64,000 nucleotides of DNA from contig NC_045142.1 of NCBI RefSeq assembly GCF_008831285.2, positions 6,498,608 to 6,562,607 on the forward strand, in the 5' to 3' direction. The notes under the pieces were generated by a model. It had not been told where the DNA came from, did not search any database, and saw only the letters and a program-made list of their open reading frames with translations. The stretch is from Nymphaea colorata (Eukaryota > Streptophyta > Magnoliopsida > Nymphaeales > Nymphaeaceae). Below, piece by piece: positions 23,898 through 36,760 of the stretch; the stretch's first letter is position 1; every line of letters begins with the position of its first letter. Both the position numbers and the translations under genes were made by a program.

Positions 23898-24227
23898 ATG
23901 GAACTGCCGCTTACTTACTTGAAAATTAGTGTATCATTTTTCATTTTTCCGAAAAGGGTGCTTGAACTAAGGGACTGGGCTAGGTTTGGGACTATGGTGC
24001 CAGTTGTTCCTTCATTTCATTGCTCTTCCTGGAATGGATCGGTGCCCCTTGGCCAATGTGCAGATTTCAAATCTATCATGGAAACCGCAAAAACAACATA
24101 TGAAAGGAAAAACTTCCTTATCCTTTTAAATTTCAAAGCTCTCTCCTTTGAAACAAATATACAAGTTTTTAATGTTTTGAAAAATACTTTTATTGAAGTA
24201 ACTCTCATGCAAAAAGCCAAGCATTGA
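23898..24227 (+). CDS. Conserved short ORF, unknown (doubtful)
   Basis: A 109-residue frame starting MELPLTYLKISVSFFIFPKR. Its counterpart in segment D (54,390-54,662) is 90 residues and open over the shared part, differing by one in-frame codon indel. No family, signal peptide or membrane segment is clear. Against coding: most differences between the copies change the residue (for example T/A, S/P, W/R, L/P), few are silent, and the end is not conserved. Segment A often has T where D has C, as expected from decay of methylated cytosines. A chance frame kept open by low divergence is the likeliest reading. Confidence 0.2.
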   Translation: MELPLTYLKISVSFFIFPKRVLELRDWARFGTMVPVVPSFHCSSWNGSVPLGQCADFKSIMETAKTTYERKNFLILLNFKALSFETNIQVFNVLKNTFIEVTLMQKAKH

Positions 24228-26154
24228 TCAATTTAGTTTAAATGCTAAAAGATGGTCAATTTTTCAACTAGTTGCCTTCTCCTTCACATCATACACTCAC
24301 TATTGAGGCAAATGAAAATGACTATCTTGGGTACCAAATCAAATGAGTTCAAAGTTCCAGCGAACTAACTCTCTCTCTCAGTCTTTCTCTCTCTACGTAC
24401 ACATTCATATAGATAGTAAAAACACAAGAAAATATACTATCATAGAGAAATGCATTGATTGCCAAGTTATTTAATATAAAGGCTTCAATTATTATAGAAA
24501 AGGGTATCTTATTCATTTTGACAAATAAACATCCCCATCAGTTCATTCTTGCCCTTATAAGCGGATCGCTTTTAGCAATTAGAAGGGCATTTTGGTCATT
24601 TGGGCAAAGACAAACAAATCGCATGTTTTAGCTAGCTCCAATATATAACTCTGAACATCGAGTCGAGTATGTTGAAATTGAAATTACATGTTTTAATCTT
24701 TTCACTTCTTGCATTCGTATTCAGTCCTTATTCCAAATGTAAATTTAACTGAAACCATATACAAGAAAGCTTCTATATATTTCATAAACTTACAAGCTAC
24801 GAGAAAGTACTGGTCAATCCAGAAAATTGGAAATAATGTGAAATATACTAATAAAAAAATAAAAGAGTACTATATTTTTAGCTTAGTTACATGTTATTTG
24901 TTAATATTTAGTTCCATTTGGAATATGATTTGATCGAAATTGCATTTTTGACAAAACCAACTTTTGACGGTGACTCCCAACACACCTTAAACAACATCAA
25001 TTTGTCTCTAACGTACTATGGTTGAAGCTAGATTTTTAAACAACATCAATTTGTGAATTTTTAGCAGCATTTGGGGTTATGTCATATTAAACATGGTTGA
25101 AGTTAAATTTTTAAATATGTACACACGCTAATATTTATGTAAACGAGAAGCGAGTTTCAGGACAACTATGCAAGGCGGTATGGTACTTCTTCACTGAAAA
25201 GATAAAGGTTTTTGATCTTTCATTTTTTAATGTTTAAGATATTTCTCTTGGATGTTGAAATTGCCATAATGAAAAAGGATCAAATTCCCAAGTATCATTT
25301 ATCCTAGTTGCAGCTGTATCCTAATGTAGATTTGATTGATTGTTTTCTATCTCCAAACACATGAAGTGAGTGGATCCATTACCTAGTCATGCATTTGCTT
25401 AGTCACAATTATCTCGGGGATGGGCATTTCTTCCAACATCTTGTGTTTGAATTCCCAAAAAAGCACCATTTAATTTGGTTAATGTGGTAAAGATGGAATT
25501 TTGATACTTGTATATCTTACATCTCAAGGATATTAATGAGGAAAGAACTGTTGACTCAAAATAACCTATAAGAAATGAAAATGACTTAATTTACCAGCAC
25601 ATAATAAATTAGAGTAATCAATGATGGATATATATATTATGGCCTTTGTCCCAAAAAGTTAAATGACATTGTAGTCATCGGGTTGTGAATCACCTTGGGC
25701 TCTAAATCACATTGGAATCCTAAAAAATTAATGTGCATGCTGATATGCATCAAACTCTATCACACCGTGTTATTTATAAAATAAGATACAGATTATATGT
25801 TCGTTACTTTGTTAATATATTGATCAAGATTTTATATGGACTAAATGGACCAATATTGTTACCAATATTGCATGCATGGACAAAGTTCTTAGGCTATTCC
25901 ATGCAAATTTGTATTGTGAAATCCATCTGATATGTTTATTATCCAACAGAAATTCTAATATAAAAGTCACTGGATCTGACTTAGATTTTAGCTTCAGAAG
26001 TCGGATTCATGGTCATTACATCATGTTTCCCAGCAAAAAATTGCTTAAAAAGCCAGTATTTCATGAAATGGCTTGATTTAGTGTGTAGCATGACTTTCCG
26101 TTTAAAATTTAGTTTTGCACCTACTATGGAGAAAAAGTTCTCTCTCCTCAATAG

Positions 26155-26164
26155 CTATAAATAG
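26155..26164 (+). promoter_or_regulatory. TATA box of family R (segment A)
   Basis: CTATAAATAG preceded by ATGGAGAAAAAGTTCTCTC and followed by AGAAGACATGC. The same module occurs at 56,629 and, inverted, at 1008-1017. About 60 bases downstream all copies share the CCCTAACCGTGCTATGCT-like words, after which they diverge. Confidence 0.5.
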
Positions 26165-27222
26165 AGAAGACATGCAGAGTGCCAGCAAGCCAAATTCCAA
26201 GGGCAAGAGTTTGCACTAGAGTTGGGAAAGACCCTAACCGTGCTATGCTCCTTGGTGGGAATGGGCCCCTTGGCCGTTTTGTTCCAGTTAGTTCAGTTAT
26301 GAGCTAAGCTTTAAGGGTTTAGATCAGATTTAATTTGTTTTTTCCTGCCGTCGTCTCCCTCCACCGTTCAATTATGTTTTCCACCGAAGGGATCTAACCA
26401 TCAAATTTTGTTTATTTCCCCCCTATTTCATCTTTCCCTGTTTTGTCTTCTTCTTCAACCCTCTTCCCTTGTTTCCTCTCCTGCTTCGTCCCTCTTCTTC
26501 TGTTTCATTTTGTAATCGTCTCATCTACCATGGGCGGCAATTCATCTGATGTCAGGTTCTATTTTTTCAGACTTGGTTATTCTATTACTTATTGTATGCA
26601 TCCCTTTTCACAAATAATGAGCTTCTGCTACATGAAGCCGACACACTTGCTAGGTTGCCCCTCCTTAGCATATGATCTTCAGCAAGTTAAATCAAAATTA
26701 GAGTTGCATATAAGAATAAAAAAACAATATATAACATAGCATGCCAAAGTGGCCTGGAGCTTCAAGCAAGGGGAGTGGCATAGCCTCAGCATCTTTTTTT
26801 TTTTTACCAGAATAAGGTGCAAAACTTGTAGAAGCAGATTTGGAAAGAGGATACAATACTTTGCATCAGATTCATTATCTTATTGTGTTTCTCTTTTCGT
26901 TTTAGATTTGGATTGTTCTCTAGTACTGTTTTTGGTGGATCCGGTCTAGACACTTTTATTCCGAACAAAAACTTGAGTTCTAAAATTTTTGGAAAGTGCC
27001 TATCTATATGTATGTAGATATTATAAAAACTTTTTTGTTAATCTAACATTTATTTTCTCAAAAAGGGGATGAAAGGTGAAGATATGGAGTACAGGTAGGT
27101 AGGAAGATCGGACAATGGGTTGCTTTCTTCAATGAACTGAGGGCTTGAGAGATCTCAATGGAGTATTGTGAACTGCAAAGAGTACTTTTCTTTTCTGTTC
27201 CACGAAAGGCAGAAGATTTTGG

Positions 27223-27423
27223 TTAGCAGAATTGCTTGGACTTCTTTCTTTGGAAGTCACGAAAGCCCGCCTGCCAATGAGGCAGCACATCGGAAGTCCT
27301 TTTTCTACTCCTGATGTACACTCCCTTTGGTCGCATAAATAAAACAAATATAGTGGCAACTATGCTCAAAGGCATGCAGCCTCTTTGAGAGGTGAAGGTT
27401 GGTTGCTTTGTACCTTTCAGCAC
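27223..27423 (-). CDS. Conserved short ORF, unknown (doubtful)
   Basis: A 66-residue minus-strand frame starting MLKGTKQPTFTSQRG and ending FQRKKSKQFC. The same frame with the same length is open in segment D (61,875-62,075). An overlapping minus frame (27,129-27,359, MPLYLFYLCDQREC) is also open in both. Two overlapping open frames in high-identity duplicates are weak evidence for a protein. No motif is recognised. Confidence 0.2.
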   Translation of the reverse strand: MLKGTKQPTFTSQRGCMPLSIVATIFVLFMRPKGVYIRSRKRTSDVLPHWQAGFRDFQRKKSKQFC

Positions 27424-28740
27424 ATTTCTATGAAATTAGATTAATATGCATAGATATCAAACTTAAAGTGCATCTTCCTTTAGAACATGCATTCAAACTA
27501 CCGAACAGGCATTTTGTTCAATCAAAACCTGGAACTTACATGCTTAATCAGATGTGAGAGAACAATCTACAAGGCTGATGTCCTTTAGTTTATGTGGAGT
27601 TAGATAGGGAGTGCAGTTTTAATAAAGGGAGGACCATTAGTTCTTTTTCCAAGAATTTCGAATTTCTAGCTACACCAAGCATCACAAAATTCACCTTCAA
27701 CAACCCCGGGGGTTGACCTCTCAAACACCAGTCAATCCTCTCAACCAACTACTCTCAGACCGTCTCACTCTCTTTCTCTCTGTGCCCCCCACTCTCTTTA
27801 ACTACACATTCGTATAGATAGTAGAAATAGAAGAAAGCTTACCACCATTGAGAAATGCAATGGTGGCCAAGTTGCTGAGTGCAAAGCAGTGTTTTAATTA
27901 TTATAGAAAGGGAGTATTTTAGTCATTTTGACAAATAAGCATACCATTCCTTCCATTTCTGCCGTATAAGTGGGCTTCTCTTTATTAAATCAATGGGCAT
28001 TTTGGGTTAAGGCAAACAACTTGCATGTTCTAGACCCAACATATAACTCTGAGCATCAAGTCGAGTATGCTGAAATTAGAATTATGTATTTTAGCTCTTT
28101 CACTTCATGCATTTTTGTTTAGTTTTAATTTCAAATAGAAATTTAACTGAAACCATACACAAGAAAGCTTCTATATATTTCATAAACTTACCAGCTAAAG
28201 TATTTGTCAATCCAAAACCAACCTTTGGACGTAATCCCAAATACACCTTAAACCATATTTTGCCTCCAAAGCACCGTCTTAAGGTGTATTTCAGTCATGC
28301 CCACGTGAATTTTTAGCAGCATTTCGAATTATGTCTAATTTAATGGGGCTCAAGTGGAAGCTTTATTATTAGACTAGTACTAGAAAATTGGTACAACTCT
28401 GAAGATCCAAGAGACAAAGAGAAGGTAGAGTGTGTGTGCGTGTCAGCGAGTGTGAGCGAGCTCAGAGTTTCAAATCTTTGTGTTCTATGTGGTAAACATG
28501 GAAGTTTTGCACTTGTATATATTTTCGAGAAGCATATACCATGGATATTAAAGAATAAAGAACTATATACTCAAAATAACCTATAAGAAATGAACTTAAA
28601 ATTACCTAGACATAATAAATTGGAGTAACCAATAATGGATATGTATATATATATATATATGTATATATACAAGGTATTTAATTTGTTGAGTTGATCCACC
28701 GTATGATGATGAGTAGCACTTTCATTTGATTGTTCAAAAC

Positions 28741-31690
28741 ATCCACAAATGCAGAAAAAGGCACCCTAACATGTCTGTTTCTTACTTGTTGGATTTATTT
28801 CGAAAATAGAAAATGTCTCTAAAATATGTGTTGTGTCCAACATTATTGCTGTTGATATGTGTCATTATGCCATTGATATATTTATATATATATATATATC
28901 CTTATGCATTAACCTTTTTACTTTTGATTTTTTTTTTCTAAGCAAAACAATGATTTAACTCGACCACTTTAGTTTTGATTTCTTTTTATAAGCAAAACAA
29001 AGATTTAACTCAACAACTTGCCTTCAAATGGGAATGAGCACAATTTTTTTAGGCGCAATAAAAGAATTCGTTCAATCTTCTTCAGTTTTTTTGCTATCCT
29101 TCTGCTTTTATATATTTCTTTTCCTTAGCTTTCTTATGTTGCCTTGATGTTTGTTCAAAATGTAATTGTTTAATTAAGCTTGGGCTCATAGAAATAATGA
29201 AGAAAATTGCAGCCTACAGGTATTTATTTAAAATACTTTAACACAATTTTAAGAGAACTGGTTATTATTTGTTTGTTCATTTTTACTATTGATTGGCAAA
29301 ATGCTGCAAATAAACCTGCTAGCCTCACTATTTTCTATATTTATCCTTTCTAACCAAAATTTTTTCTCTTTAGAATAACTTGATCTACTACTTGATTTCC
29401 TATGCTCCTCTACCGGATCATGGAGGAAGAATCATACTTCATGAATCAATGACACCAAAATTTCTCCAATCTGCTTGGTGACAATGCAAAAATAATAGAG
29501 AGACTTAGGCCCCATTTGATGGCAGGCTAGATTTTTGCATGGTAAATTTACCGTGGAAAAAAATTCTGGAAAGAAAATATGGAAAGATAACTGAGTCTTT
29601 TTCCAACCTGAGACCATGTTTGATGGTAGGGTAGTTTTTTCCAGAGTAAAAATTAACTACGTTTGGTGCACAGGGAGAAGTAAAACAGAGATTTTATTTT
29701 GCTTTGTGTACTGCTGCATATTAACCTCGCCAACATGACAACCAACAAACTTGTTGCGCCACCTAGCCAACATACAAATTTATGAATGTCAAGTACTCTG
29801 ACAGATAAAATTCTTCTGAAAAGTCAGCTTACGCAGCCTTTGCATCTAACAATTAGCATAGGAAACTGCAAGTAAACAAGACTGAGCTTGCTTGCTTGCA
29901 ATTTGAACAATGTTTAACATGTATGGAGAAAATAAATATCACAATGAGCTTTCTTGCTTGCAATTTGATGAACCCATTCTTCACCATTGGCCATCAATAA
30001 GCCTTTCCCAATGATGTCCTTCACCCCTTGCCTCTGCAGCCATGATTTTCCATAAATTTAGCGGAAAGCAGCTCTTTTCATGTGTTTTTGGTTTGAAATG
30101 GCAAATAATTAGCAAGTTGTCCCAGATTAAGCAGAAAATCAGTATCACCCATTTAACTTGGTATACCCGTGCTTATTCAAATTCAAGAGCAAATATAATT
30201 GGCATGGACAACCATTAAGGTCGCAGCATTTTAAAACAAACAAAATTCAGTCCTTGTAACTTTAATAAACACTAACTAATTGTTGTTTAGCTGTTTGGAT
30301 TTCAGATCAGTTGCTAAGAAAATACTGCAACAGTGCTTGCGTCTTCACTGGTCGTAGTTAACCTGATAAAAGTGATATTGCATATATGAGACAGAACTTA
30401 GCTCCCCTCGGCATAGAAGGACGCCGCACTGAAAAAATCTTTTGCTGAAAAAGCAGCTTCAGTCTGCACAAAATTAGATTAGATAATTGAATAAATTACA
30501 GTAACCTAACATAGCTGCAAAAGTGATGGGCAGACTACAGGTGTGTGTGTGTGAGAAGCCGTGTGGATAAAATTGCCAACTAAAAACCGTGTGTGAGGTT
30601 CACGAGCTCCTTGCTTTTCCATGAACTGTTTGATGCGATAGATAGTTAACCAGTTGACATAGATGGTTTCCACAGCCACTCTTAGCACCAAACATGAAGC
30701 TAACATCAAAACAATGAGCAAAAGGACAGCCATCGCTGCTATAGTTCTGTCTAGTATAAAGCACATCGCTGCTATAGCTTCGAACATACATGCCACAGCA
30801 ATTCAGAATCAATTTTGAGACCATTCAAAAGGAGATAAGAATCAACTTAACAAGTTTCACCAAATTTTAATAGTTCCGTTGGACAATATAACTAAAAATA
30901 CATGCAAATTAATAATACATATCCACAAAACAAAATACATAACCAACTACCATGCACTGATAGCTTCCACGCACATCATAATTTACAGGCATAGCTTACG
31001 TAAACCTGCATCAAAGTTATATAATTTGTTTGACGGCCAACAAACAATGTAATCACAACCAAAACCTAGCAATATCCAATATAGGAGTTAGTGGCCATAT
31101 TGTTAGTTCAGGTATGATAGACTAGTACCCATCTAGTGTATGATGTCTAACGAGTACAGATCCAACAAAGAAAACAGTTAATCACAAAGCAAGTAATCCA
31201 ACATTTGTGGTTGCACTTCTGTTCAACAAACTTCATATCTTCTAGTTCTTGCTTTGCAATGACATTGTCTATGTCTGTAGGCCGATCTACTTGCTTGTTG
31301 TACTTCATGTTGAGATACTCATTCATGTGACATTTTGCTGCTTTAAAGGTATTGAACGATCTAAAGATTGCACCCCTGTATCGATATACTAAAGGTTGGC
31401 ACCACTCACAACTATCATCTATGCCTCGCATAGTACTTCTGGTGAGACCTTATCTTCGTTGTCATATTCAAAACAAAATGTTTGTCAAATATACATATGT
31501 AACTATAATCAATTGATAAATAAACTTGCTATTCAATTGATAATCTGTAAACATTTGAGTTGTTATAGTTATTCTCATATTATTGTTGCTTCCTGGCTAA
31601 TGTGTTTGTCTTGCAATTTTTGGTTCGCTTATGAAACCATTATCATTCAAAGGAGCATCTTCATCAACAAATTGCTCGACATTTGGATTC
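28741..31690. other. AT-rich interval, no gene recognised
   Basis: Minus frames at 29,432-29,617, 30,506-30,824 and 31,147-31,431 lack recognisable domains. A tract near 29,510-29,660 has two GATGGNAGGNTAG-type repeats with TTTTTCCAG/ATAAAAA surroundings, which might be the relic of a terminal region of a DNA transposon. The minus frame at 31,147-31,431 (NKQVDRPTDIDNVIAKQELE) lies just past the Harbinger transposase and could be part of that element or of its flank. Confidence 0.4.
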
Positions 31691-31697
31691 TATTCAA

Positions 31698-32740
31698 TTA
31701 TGAAGTGTGTAACACACATATAACAAGAACAGTTTGAACTTTTTTTTGGAATAGATATTGCACTTGCATTTTCAATGTTGAAAAACGTCCTTTCAACATG
31801 CCAGAAGTTCTTTCTACTGCATTTTGGAGTGATGAATGCCTATGGTTGAATAATTCTTTAGGACATCTAGGTGTGCCTGCCCCAGGTGCATTACACTTGA
31901 ACATATGATAATGATGCCCTTGATAAAGTGTTAGCAAATCAATAATGTTTGAATAACCCCCATTGGTAAGATAATATTTTTTTACAAGTGAACACAAATT
32001 CTTCAGATCTTGTCGAATGCTAACAAAATTGTATGCAACGTTTGGTGGAAGTACATACCTTGTGGCACAACAAATGGGTCAAACCAATGATCAAGTGCAT
32101 TGTATAATATTCTTGAGTCTCTCCTGCTCTTCCTTTCCATCCTATGAAGACGTAGTGGAATCAAATGTCGAATCCAACTACACCAATGACATTTTGAGAG
32201 ATGACTCCTTTTCTATTGTGAATTCTTGCTTGATCTAATGCTTAGTCCCATGCAGGTACATGGGTTCCATCAATTGCTCCTAAATAATCCTATCTACACA
32301 AGTTAGACATCTTGCATGTGTCATGGTGAGTTTACAATTATGAAATTACTTGAAAATATGGGAAAAACGGTTCAGATCATCAAATATTAGTTGGCATCTC
32401 ATTGTTGGGCCTCCAGATGTAATCCTTACCCAATACACATATTGCTCGTAGGACAAGGCTGACATATTTACTTATTGTTTGCCCAGAATGTTGAAACATA
32501 TTTTGAGTGGCACGATTGCATTCATTATATCCAATGGTTAATAAAATATAGTAACTTGTTCTTCTATGCTAATGTCACAAACATCCTCCAATAAATTTCT
32601 AGTTCTTAGATTATAACATAATGTCATATATGTGCGCCGATCCATACAAAGTAAGTCCAGACAATTTCTAGTATGACCTTCAAGCATGAGTTGGACAAAT
32701 AGAGGATCAACTTCTCTAAAAGGATGAACAATTGTACTAG
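31698..32740 (-). pseudogene. PIF/Harbinger transposase (HARBI1-like) pseudogene
   Basis: On the minus strand an N-terminal helix-turn-helix-like part lies at about 32,740-32,340 (CLDLLCMDRRTYMTL, RNLLEDVCDISIEEQV). A DDE_4 nuclease part follows from about 32,285 (GAIDGTHVPAWD; HNRKGVISQNVIGV; FIGWKGRAG) to 31,700 (PRCPKELFNHRHSSLQNAVE, then GMLKGRFSTLKM). The order and spacing match plant Harbinger transposases, which cut and join DNA at 3-bp TNN targets. Several stops and frameshifts interrupt it (for example right after GTHVPAWD), so it is not functional. The upstream Myb/SANT gene on the same strand completes the two-gene layout of the superfamily. Terminal inverted repeats were not found. 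Confidence 0.85.
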
Positions 32741-32750
32741 TTTGAGGTAA

Positions 32751-33690
32751 TCATCTTAACCAAAAGAAAATGAAGACAAACACTAGCCAAATCAAATAAC
32801 GCTCTTGTTCTTCATCGTCATCGAACATGTCGATATCAACCATTTCAACTAAATTGTATGAACCAAAATAACAACAAATGTTGAAGAAATTTTCATCCAA
32901 AAACTGTACAAGTATGTTGAAAGAGCTACTAAACTTTATTGACCGAATTAACATCACCGACATACGTAAAACACATTCATTGCAAACATCATTGAAGAAC
33001 AATGAACACACAACAAAAATTGAAACACAAAAAATATACAAATAATAAACCATTCAACATATAATTAACAATCAACTCTTACATAAGGATCAACAAGTTT
33101 ACTTGTCAACCATGACACCCGCCGTGAAGGTGGAAGGATGACAATGATCATGAGGTTGGTGCAATCCGCTAACATGTCAATACTCTTCACGTTTATGTCA
33201 AAATCTATTTGTCTAGTCTCAACCAACTCTCTAAGTATGTCACAACAAGTGACAAATTGAACACCTCTACATGCACGTCATTACCAACACCGTGAAACAA
33301 ATTATAATACTCTTCATCATAGGTTGACCTGATTCTCCTAGACCTAATTGTAGTCTTGTTGGTTGTGATTGTGAGATCTTGAGTTGTCAGAGTTGTAGAT
33401 ATTGGCAATTATATGGGATGATTATCCTCATGGAGCATTTGTGTGAATGATTGTGAACCTTTAGATTGCATGTAAAATTGAGTCGATTGGGATGCAGGTG
33501 TAGTTGGGTGTGGTTCAGTATCCTTATCTAAGAACATGTTGTTGCATGTACCTACTTCATTACCACTTGCATAGGAATCACCATTTACCTCGGCAAACTC
33601 CTCATAAAAAATCTATAATTTTGGGCCTTTGTACTTTTTCCTATTCGTATATTTCTAAAAAATTACATGTGTTCAAATTTTGTACAAATA
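32751..33690 (-). other. Inter-gene part of the Harbinger element
   Basis: Includes minus frames at 32,751-33,053 (ends near EMVDIDMFDDDEEQERY, possibly the transposase N-terminal leader) and 33,205-33,408 (TIRSRRIRSTYDEEYYNLFH). Between 33,600 and 33,420 lies a Ser/Thr/Gln-rich stretch (TPASQSTQFYMQSKGSQSF) that could be the linker or C-terminal part of the Myb/SANT protein after an intron. Placement is inference. Confidence 0.4.
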
Positions 33691-34065
33691 AAGACATGTG
33701 AGACATAACCTAAAATTATAATATCTATAACATACCTCAATGTGCTCACTCCAAATTTTGGGGTCAACATTAATCCATTTGTTAATGGGGACATACCCAA
33801 ACCTGCTTGTATTAATAATTTCCTTCATAACTGTTAGGTTGAGTTTCGTATACTTCAATTTGTTTTTAATGTTGTTCTTAGTGAATTTCTTTCCGAAGTG
33901 GCCAATCATGTTTTTTTCAGTTGCTGTGCATGCTTTCAACTTCAAACCTCCACCTGGTTTCATACCAGGAATGCATGATTGCTCCAAAAGAAGCTGGACT
34001 GAGGAGTCCATCTATGCTTCAGTCCATGTAAGATTCTCCCTTGATGGACCGCTATCTTCCATGGT
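33690..34065 (-). pseudogene. Myb/SANT-like DNA-binding protein of the Harbinger element
   Basis: The minus strand reads MEDSGPSRENLTWTEA, one in-frame stop, then MDSSVQLLLEQ, GGGLKLKACTATEKNMIG, FGKKFTKNNIKNKLKYTKLN and SRFGYVPINKWINVDPKIWS. This is the layout of the plant Myb/SANT-like domain (PF12776 type: WT...MD...LLEQ, an FGK...KNKLK helix, a FGW-like turn and a VW/IW end). In PIF/Harbinger elements such a protein is thought to help the transposase bind the termini. A stop within the first helix and no clear continuation mark it as a decayed copy; a splice donor may follow IEV near 33,737. Confidence 0.75.
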
Positions 34066-35676
34066 AATAACTTGCATAATATTCCTTCACAACTACAATT
34101 TTCAGTACAAAAACATATGCATAAACAAATTTGACATATAATGAAATCCATTAAAGTAAACTGGATACTCTGAATTGAAGCATGAACAAATAGCAAGATA
34201 AATGACTAAAACATTGCTTTCAAAATATTCAAATAATTATAACATTATAATATAATAGGAGAACAAGGCCATTGGGTAAATTTTAAGTGAAACCCATCTA
34301 GTATGTCTAACAAAAGAGTGTTTGCTCTCCAAGCTAATGACATCACCAATAGTGGCCAACTCATACCTGAAAGACTAGGTCTAGGAGTTTTCTGATGATT
34401 ATGTCTTTTCTACATAAATTATATAGATTCACCTTTTTGTAGTTGTGTCTATGTATCTTTACATGTTTCCAGACATGCAGCATGAGCGAGCGTATAGATA
34501 TTTGGTTTTTGACCTTGTGCACAATGTATACAACATTTCATATCCTGTCTTTCACCATGTCTTTCATGGTTGAGATGGCAATTGAAGGGGCTTGCATGTA
34601 AGATTGATGCCAGGATTCAACTTAACATGCATCATGTGAGCTCAATCTTGAGATTTAGCCTCAACCAAATGTCAAGAGTTCACTAATTTATGGTTCTTTT
34701 AGATTCCCGGCATGGTCATTATGCCTTTCCTATGTTCCTAGATAATTTAAGTCTTCAACAAGGCCATAGTTAGTGCTCGAGCCAAAACTTGCAGATGATA
34801 CGCAAAGAAATTTTGTAGGTTGTTCTCTATATCATCAACACAAGCAACTTGAGTAAGATTTTAGGTTGGGCATACAATCTTATCCTAGACCACATGCCAT
34901 CGAGAAGGGAAGGGCTTGCTTAGTATGATATGCACAAGTGAGCTCAGCCGGTGGTAATGCCTGGATGGATTTGTAACCGATAAATAGCAAAAAGATGCAA
35001 TAGCCATTGAATCAGGTAGAAAATCATCAAGCAGTAATCTAGACTAACATCTCCGCATAGGTGAGCTCAGAGATACATGATGAAATAGAACATGACCTAC
35101 AAGTAGCAAACGATGACAGCTCATCGGTGAAGTTCTGGCAGTCAGTAAGAATAAACTGCTCTCTTGTATCGATGTAAACTAGCAGCAGAACACAGTTCAT
35201 GAAAGTAATAAACAACAGAGTCTAGCAACAAACAAGGCCAAAACATGATCCAAAAGTGCCGCTACACATTTTTTACGATAATATATATCTGCATTTAATC
35301 AGAACATTTTCAGATTACCCAAAAGCCTAAGTGCAATACAGAAAAAATGGACAAATAAGTTAAACCGGCTGTCGCAATCTTCAAAACAAAACTACACGAT
35401 CCTTCACTGGAATTTCAACTGGCTGATGTCTGGACTACACGAGCATATCTAAACCAATGCAACCTTCAAAAACTGCACCTTCATATCTCCAGACAGAGAT
35501 GGTGAGAAGAACATTCAAAATATACACAAAAAAACAAGGGAAAATGATCCGTTAACCTCCCAAACACAGGGTAACTCAAGATGAACATGAAATCAAAAAC
35601 ACCTTGATTTACTCAAACCCATTTTGACGAGAATAGAAACTAGAAATCGGGAGAAAAATAAAGGATCGCGTTTACA
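34066..35676. other. Interval with nothing recognised
   Basis: No open frame of note on either strand beyond shadow frames at 33,960-34,196, no repeat shared with other parts of the window, and no RNA gene seen. It may contain the unfound 5' end of the Harbinger element. Confidence 0.5.
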
Positions 35677-36757
35677 AAATAAAACAAAGGAAGACCTTTC
35701 TCTATAAAATGCTGAGTCAATGAGATCCTGCATGTAGATAGTAGTTGTTTCATCCATCTTGAATCTATGGATGATGAGGCTCTCATGTTGCCTAACATCA
35801 GCTCATCCATTAGTCAAACAAAGAGAAAGAGAGAGAGAGAGAGAGAGAGACTGAATCAAATGGAGATGAAGAAACCCTCGACCAAGCATTAGGTGAGATG
35901 GCTTTCGAGCTCCTCAAAGACAACAGGCGGAAGTGGATGGAACAGGGGCAAACCGATGGAGATTTGGGGGTGGAAGTAGATGGAGAAGCATATTGTCTGC
36001 CTTGTCAGTGAAATCAAACTTTTACTGATGTTTTACCTTCTTCTTGTCACTAAAAGTTGAATCTTTTGTAGTGCACACTCACTCATTTTTCTTTCTCTCT
36101 ATGTCCTCCCTTTCTTTCTTAAATTTTTGGAGAATTGGGTTGCTCATTTAGTGGATAAACTTAAAGTTATACCTACGTGCAGATACTAGTTTAATAATAA
36201 AAATAAGGGGCAACATTGGGGCAAATTAAGTGGTAGCATAAAAGATTAATTAGAGTTATCTTCTTTTCTAAAAAGAGTTTTCTATGACCCAAGGCATGCT
36301 TTTTATGTTGATAGCGTATCAACTTAAAATTGTATTATTTTGTTCAATATTAACCAAACTGAATGAGGCCCTTTGGCGATTCGAGCACAAGATGGTGGAA
36401 GAGATGTCTATCCATGAGAAGTGTGACTGGGTAATTAGACAAACTTGTGCATGCAGTTGTAGTTGGAAGCCTATCAAATCTATATCAGGATTTGGATGTG
36501 ACTTGGATAAATGTGATGCATGAGAATTTATGTAATTTTTTGTGGGCAGATTCAACTTTTAAGAGAAACTGTTTATACATAGCAAAATGGAATATCAAGA
36601 ACCATTTCCTAGTTCGCAAAGAAACACCATACCACCTTACGGAGTTGTCCTAAAATCCGCTTCTTCTTTCTATAAACGTTAGAGTGAATCTTAAAGCTTG
36701 CATTTGAACCCTCTTTAATCGTACATGAGTACCAATGCATGCCACTAAAAATTCTTA
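35677..36757. repeat. Segment B (partial copy of segment A)
   Basis: Matches 16,880-18,600 with an internal deletion near 35,990 that joins the GGAGAAGC block directly to the end of the CACTA terminus region. A CACTA end lies at 36,073 (GTAGTG) and a GAGA run at about 35,827-35,850. It breaks off at 36,757 within ATTCTTAA, where the truncated 5' LTR of Copia-1 begins. In segment D the same point reads ATTCTTAATTGTGTCGTG, so the junction shares GTGT with the LTR. Confidence 0.85.
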
Positions 36758-36760
36758 ACA

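Larger units (their letters stand above)
23225..28740. repeat. Segment A, right part (segmental duplication)
   Basis: Matches 53,878-57,625 up to about 27,065, then jumps to 61,716-64,000; segment D carries 4.1 kb extra at that point. The block also contains an internal repeat: 24,370-25,700 resembles 27,770-28,700 (ACATTC(A/G)TATAGATAGTA, ATTATTATAGAAA, TTGACAAATAA...), so each long segment holds two tandem relatives. No recognised gene; conserved short frames are listed separately. Confidence 0.85.

Noticed and set aside
26443-26949. Plus frames at 26,443-26,739 and 26,749-26,949 as genes
   Set aside because: Low-complexity pyrimidine-rich start; the frames are not kept in the segment D copy (56,900-57,400).
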